In this document: piece by piece, positions 33,213-35,098 of the stretch
How positions within the stretch are numbered: the stretch's first letter is position 1
Layout of the letters: the number at the start of each line of letters is the position of its first letter
Source of the DNA: Ilumatobacter sp.
GTDB taxonomy: Bacteria; Actinomycetota; Acidimicrobiia; Acidimicrobiales; Ilumatobacteraceae
Assembly: GCF_030065885.1 (NCBI RefSeq)
Contig: NZ_JASJCS010000064.1
Coordinates: 1 to 35,098 of the forward strand
Reading direction: 5' to 3'
DNA: 35,098 nucleotides
Made by a program: the position numbers and the translations under genes
Notes under the pieces: generated by a model
The model's input: only the letters and a program-made list of their open reading frames with translations
Told to the model about the DNA's origin: nothing
Database searches by the model: none

Positions 33213-34684
33213 CAGCCGTCGCTCCCCTGCACCTGCTGTTGCCGCTGTTGCTGCGTCGCCGGCCCCCCGGGTGGCGCGAAGGACGCGTCGACGATCCACG
33301 TGTCCTTGCTGCCACCGCCCTGCGACGAGTTCACGACGAGCGAGTCCTTGGGCAGCGCCACGCGGGTCAGCCCCCCCGGTGTCACGTAGCTCCGTTCGCC
33401 GGTGAGCACGAACGGTCGCAGATCGACGTGGCGCGGCTCGATGCCGCCCTCGACGAGCGTCGGCACCGTGGAGAGCGAGATGATCGGCTGCGCCACCCAG
33501 TTGCGAGGATCGGCCTCGATCGCGGCGACGGCCTCGTCGAGCTCGTCGCGCGTCGCCCGGCTGCCGATCAGGATGCCGTAGCCGCCGCTCTCGTTCGCCG
33601 GCTTCACGACCAGATCACCGATGTTCTCGATCACGTGCCGGCGCTCGTCGTCGTACATCGTCCGGTACGTCGGCACGTTGCGGATCATCGGCTCCTCGCC
33701 GAGGTAGTAGCGGATGATGTCGGGCACCCACGCGTACACGACCTTGTCGTCGGCGACACCGGCACCCGGCGCGTTGGCGAGCCCGACGTTGCCGGCCTTC
33801 CACGCTCGCATCAGCCCGGGAACGCCGAGCATCGAGTCCTCACGGAACACCTCGGGGTCGAGGAACAGGTCGTCGATCCGGCGGTAGATGACGTCGACCC
33901 GCTCGAGGCCGGCGATCGTCTTCATGTACACGCAGTCGTCGTCGCCCACCACGAGATCGGCACCCTCGACGAGCTCGGCCCCCATCCGCTCGGCGAGGAA
34001 CGAGTGCTCGAAGTAGGCCGAGTTGAAGATGCCCGGCGTCAACACGGCGACCTGGGGGTCGGCGACGCCGTCGGGCGCCAGCGACGCGAGGAGGCGGCTG
34101 AGCTCCTCGGTGTAGCTGTCGACCGGCCGGATCCGCTGGCGCTCGAACAGCTCGGCGAACGCCCGCTTGGTCACCCCCCGGTTCTCGATCACGTAGCTCA
34201 CGCCGGACGGCACGCGGAGGTTGTCCTCGAGCACGTACATCTCGCCGTCGTCGTCGCGGACGAGGTCCGTGCCCGAGATGTGCGCCCACACGCCGTGCTT
34301 GGGCCGCACGCCACGGCACTGTTCGCGGTAGTTCGCCGACGCGTCGAGCAGTTCGGCAGGGAACACGCCATCGGCGATGACACGCTGGTCGTTGTAGAGG
34401 TCGTCGATGAACATGTTGAGCGCTCGCAGCCGCTGGGAGAGGCCGGCGCTGATCTGGTTCCATTCGGGACCCGGGATGACGCGCGGGATGATGTCGAACG
34501 GCCACGCACGATCGATGTTCTGGCCCTCGGAGTACACGGTGAACGTGATCCCCATCGTGAGGATGTCGAGCTCGGCCAACTGCTGACGCTCTCGCAACTC
34601 GGGCTCGCCGATCGAGTCGATCAGGCGCATCAGCGCGGACGCCGCGGGCCTCGGTTCACCGCCGGGCGTGATCAGCTCGTCCAT
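33212..34684 (-). CDS. Circularly permuted type 2 ATP-grasp protein (likely active ligase)
   Basis: 490 residues. It keeps the ATP-grasp elements the fusion lacks: Lys361 in GDLVVKPANESGGYG, the strand NWVAQPIISLSTVPTL (about 395-410), and the acidic/Asn site YVLEDNLRVPSGVSY (about 150-164). Other family blocks: FTVYSEGQNIDRAWPFDIIP, AHISGTDLVRDDDGE and VDVIYRRIDDLFLDPEVF. It is predicted to form amide or peptide-like bonds through an acyl-phosphate. The C-terminus is unusually Gln-rich (QQQRQQQ, about 478-484). First gene of the alpha-E/transglutaminase operon. The ATG at 34684 has TATGGT 9 nt upstream. Confidence 0.94.
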   Translation of the reverse strand: MDELITPGGEPRPAASALMRLIDSIGEPELRERQQLAELDILTMGITFTVYSEGQNIDRAWPFDIIPRVIPGPEWNQISAGLSQRLRALNMFIDDLYNDQRVIADGVFPAELLDASANYREQCRGVRPKHGVWAHISGTDLVRDDDGEMYVLEDNLRVPSGVSYVIENRGVTKRAFAELFERQRIRPVDSYTEELSRLLASLAPDGVADPQVAVLTPGIFNSAYFEHSFLAERMGAELVEGADLVVGDDDCVYMKTIAGLERVDVIYRRIDDLFLDPEVFREDSMLGVPGLMRAWKAGNVGLANAPGAGVADDKVVYAWVPDIIRYYLGEEPMIRNVPTYRTMYDDERRHVIENIGDLVVKPANESGGYGILIGSRATRDELDEAVAAIEADPRNWVAQPIISLSTVPTLVEGGIEPRHVDLRPFVLTGERSYVTPGGLTRVALPKDSLVVNSSQGGGSKDTWIVDASFAPPGGPATQQQRQQQVQGSDG

Positions 34685-34693
34685 CGGCGACCG

Positions 34694-34699
34694 ACCATA
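34694..34699 (-). promoter_or_regulatory. Possible leaderless -10 element of the ATP-grasp operon
   Basis: TATGGT on the minus strand, 9 nt before the ATG at 34684. Confidence 0.4.
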
Positions 34700-34754
34700 G
34701 GCGCCTGGGACGAGGCGCCGCACCCCACCCGCCCTAAGCCTCTAGTGCTGCACA

Positions 34755-34774
34755 CCGTTGTCGGCCTACAACGG
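34755..34774. promoter_or_regulatory. Palindrome CCGTTGT-N6-ACAACGG, candidate operator of pckG
   Basis: Perfect 7-bp half-sites, 6-bp spacer, ending 4 bp before the PEP carboxykinase ATG. It overlaps the -10-like TACAAC (34767-34772, 6 nt before the ATG), so a bound repressor would block transcription. The regulator is unknown. Confidence 0.5.
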
Positions 34775-34778
34775 ACAC

Positions 34779-35098
34779 ATGAACGCTCCCGACTACGTCC
34801 AACACGACGGCCTCAAGCAGTGGGTCGCAGAGATGGTCGAGCTGTGCAAGCCGGCCGCTGTGCACTGGTGCGACGGCTCCGACGAGGAATACGACCGGCT
34901 CTGCCAAGAGCTCGTCGACGCCGGCACCTTCATCAGGCTGAACGAGGAGAAACGGCCCAACAGCTTCCTCGCCCGCTCGGACCCGAGCGACGTCGCACGC
35001 GTCGAGGACCGCACGTTCATCTGCTCGCGCACCGAGGAGGATGCCGGGCCGACGAACCACTGGATGGACCCCAAGGAGATGAAGGAGATCCTGACGGG
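34779..35098 (+). CDS. pckG: Phosphoenolpyruvate carboxykinase (GTP), 5' part only
   Basis: 106 codons are visible before the window ends; no stop. The translation [20 protein letters not shown] begins like GTP-dependent PEP carboxykinases, followed by the substrate-side blocks [40 protein letters not shown] and [10 protein letters not shown]. The enzyme converts oxaloacetate to PEP (gluconeogenesis) or back. The full protein is normally about 600 residues, so roughly five sixths lie beyond the edge. The start is fixed by homology and by a palindrome/-10 region directly upstream. It is divergent from the ATP-grasp operon. Confidence 0.92.
   Translation, partial: MNAPDYVQHDGLKQWVAEMVELCKPAAVHWCDGSDEEYDRLCQELVDAGTFIRLNEEKRPNSFLARSDPSDVARVEDRTFICSRTEEDAGPTNHWMDPKEMKEILT

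Overview
The window is high-GC (roughly 70 %), gene-dense and chromosomal. It carries housekeeping genes and no recognisable mobile element, CRISPR array, rRNA or tRNA. The combination of a LLM-class (probably F420-dependent) oxidoreductase, a DUF222/HNH (13E12-like) protein under an actinobacterial-type SOS box, inositol-3-phosphate synthase, GTP-type PEP carboxykinase and many leaderless TANNNT promoters points to an actinomycetote. An Ilumatobacter-like member of the Acidimicrobiia is a plausible guess; this is inference, not proof.

Layout. 1-414: 3' end of a fasciclin-domain protein. 569-1924: cysS. 2050-3320: a formaldehyde-activating-enzyme (Fae) homologue without the catalytic His, divergent from a nucleoside phosphorylase. 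3321-3759: no convincing gene. 7317-3760 (minus): ilvB-ilvN-ilvC, preceded by a classical attenuator made of a 13-codon Leu/Val/Ile-rich leader peptide, a hairpin over its stop codon and an intrinsic terminator. 10360-7401 (minus): a four-gene operon of secreted helical protein, lipoprotein, OmpR-type response regulator and histidine kinase, with a helical-turn-phased direct repeat upstream. 10538-15741: MOSC protein, a frameshifted LLM oxidoreductase, a LysR regulator divergent from inositol-3-phosphate synthase, and 5-formyl-THF cyclo-ligase divergent from a flavin reductase. 15822-19641: a small helical protein, a DUF3054 membrane protein and a GAF-PAS-GGDEF diguanylate cyclase. 19677-24462: a small membrane protein, an MFS transporter, a four-cysteine protein of unknown function, an SOS-boxed HNH protein, a lipoprotein and a hypothetical. 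24530-27523: ilvD, then a membrane protein translationally coupled to a LemA protein. 27524-27782: a 49-bp tandem repeat. 27783-34684 (minus): MFS exporter, transglutaminase, ATP-grasp/alpha-E fusion, alpha-E protein and ATP-grasp ligase. 34779-end: 5' end of PEP carboxykinase.

How the genes work together. ilvB, ilvN, ilvC and ilvD supply three successive steps of branched-chain amino-acid synthesis. The first three genes sit under attenuation, while ilvD has its own leaderless promoter. The cluster at 29121-34684 matches the known circularly permuted ATP-grasp / alpha-E / transglutaminase type predicted to make or edit peptide-like amide bonds. Its four genes overlap by 1, 8 and 4 bases, and the fused ATP-grasp has lost the segment carrying the ATP-binding lysine, which suggests one active ligase paired with one pseudo-ligase.

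Signals outside the genes: (i) at least 13 genes have a TANNNT -10 element 6-9 nt before the start codon, implying leaderless transcription; (ii) three long palindromes with a common centre lie just past stop codons; (iii) an SOS box abuts the -10 of the HNH gene.
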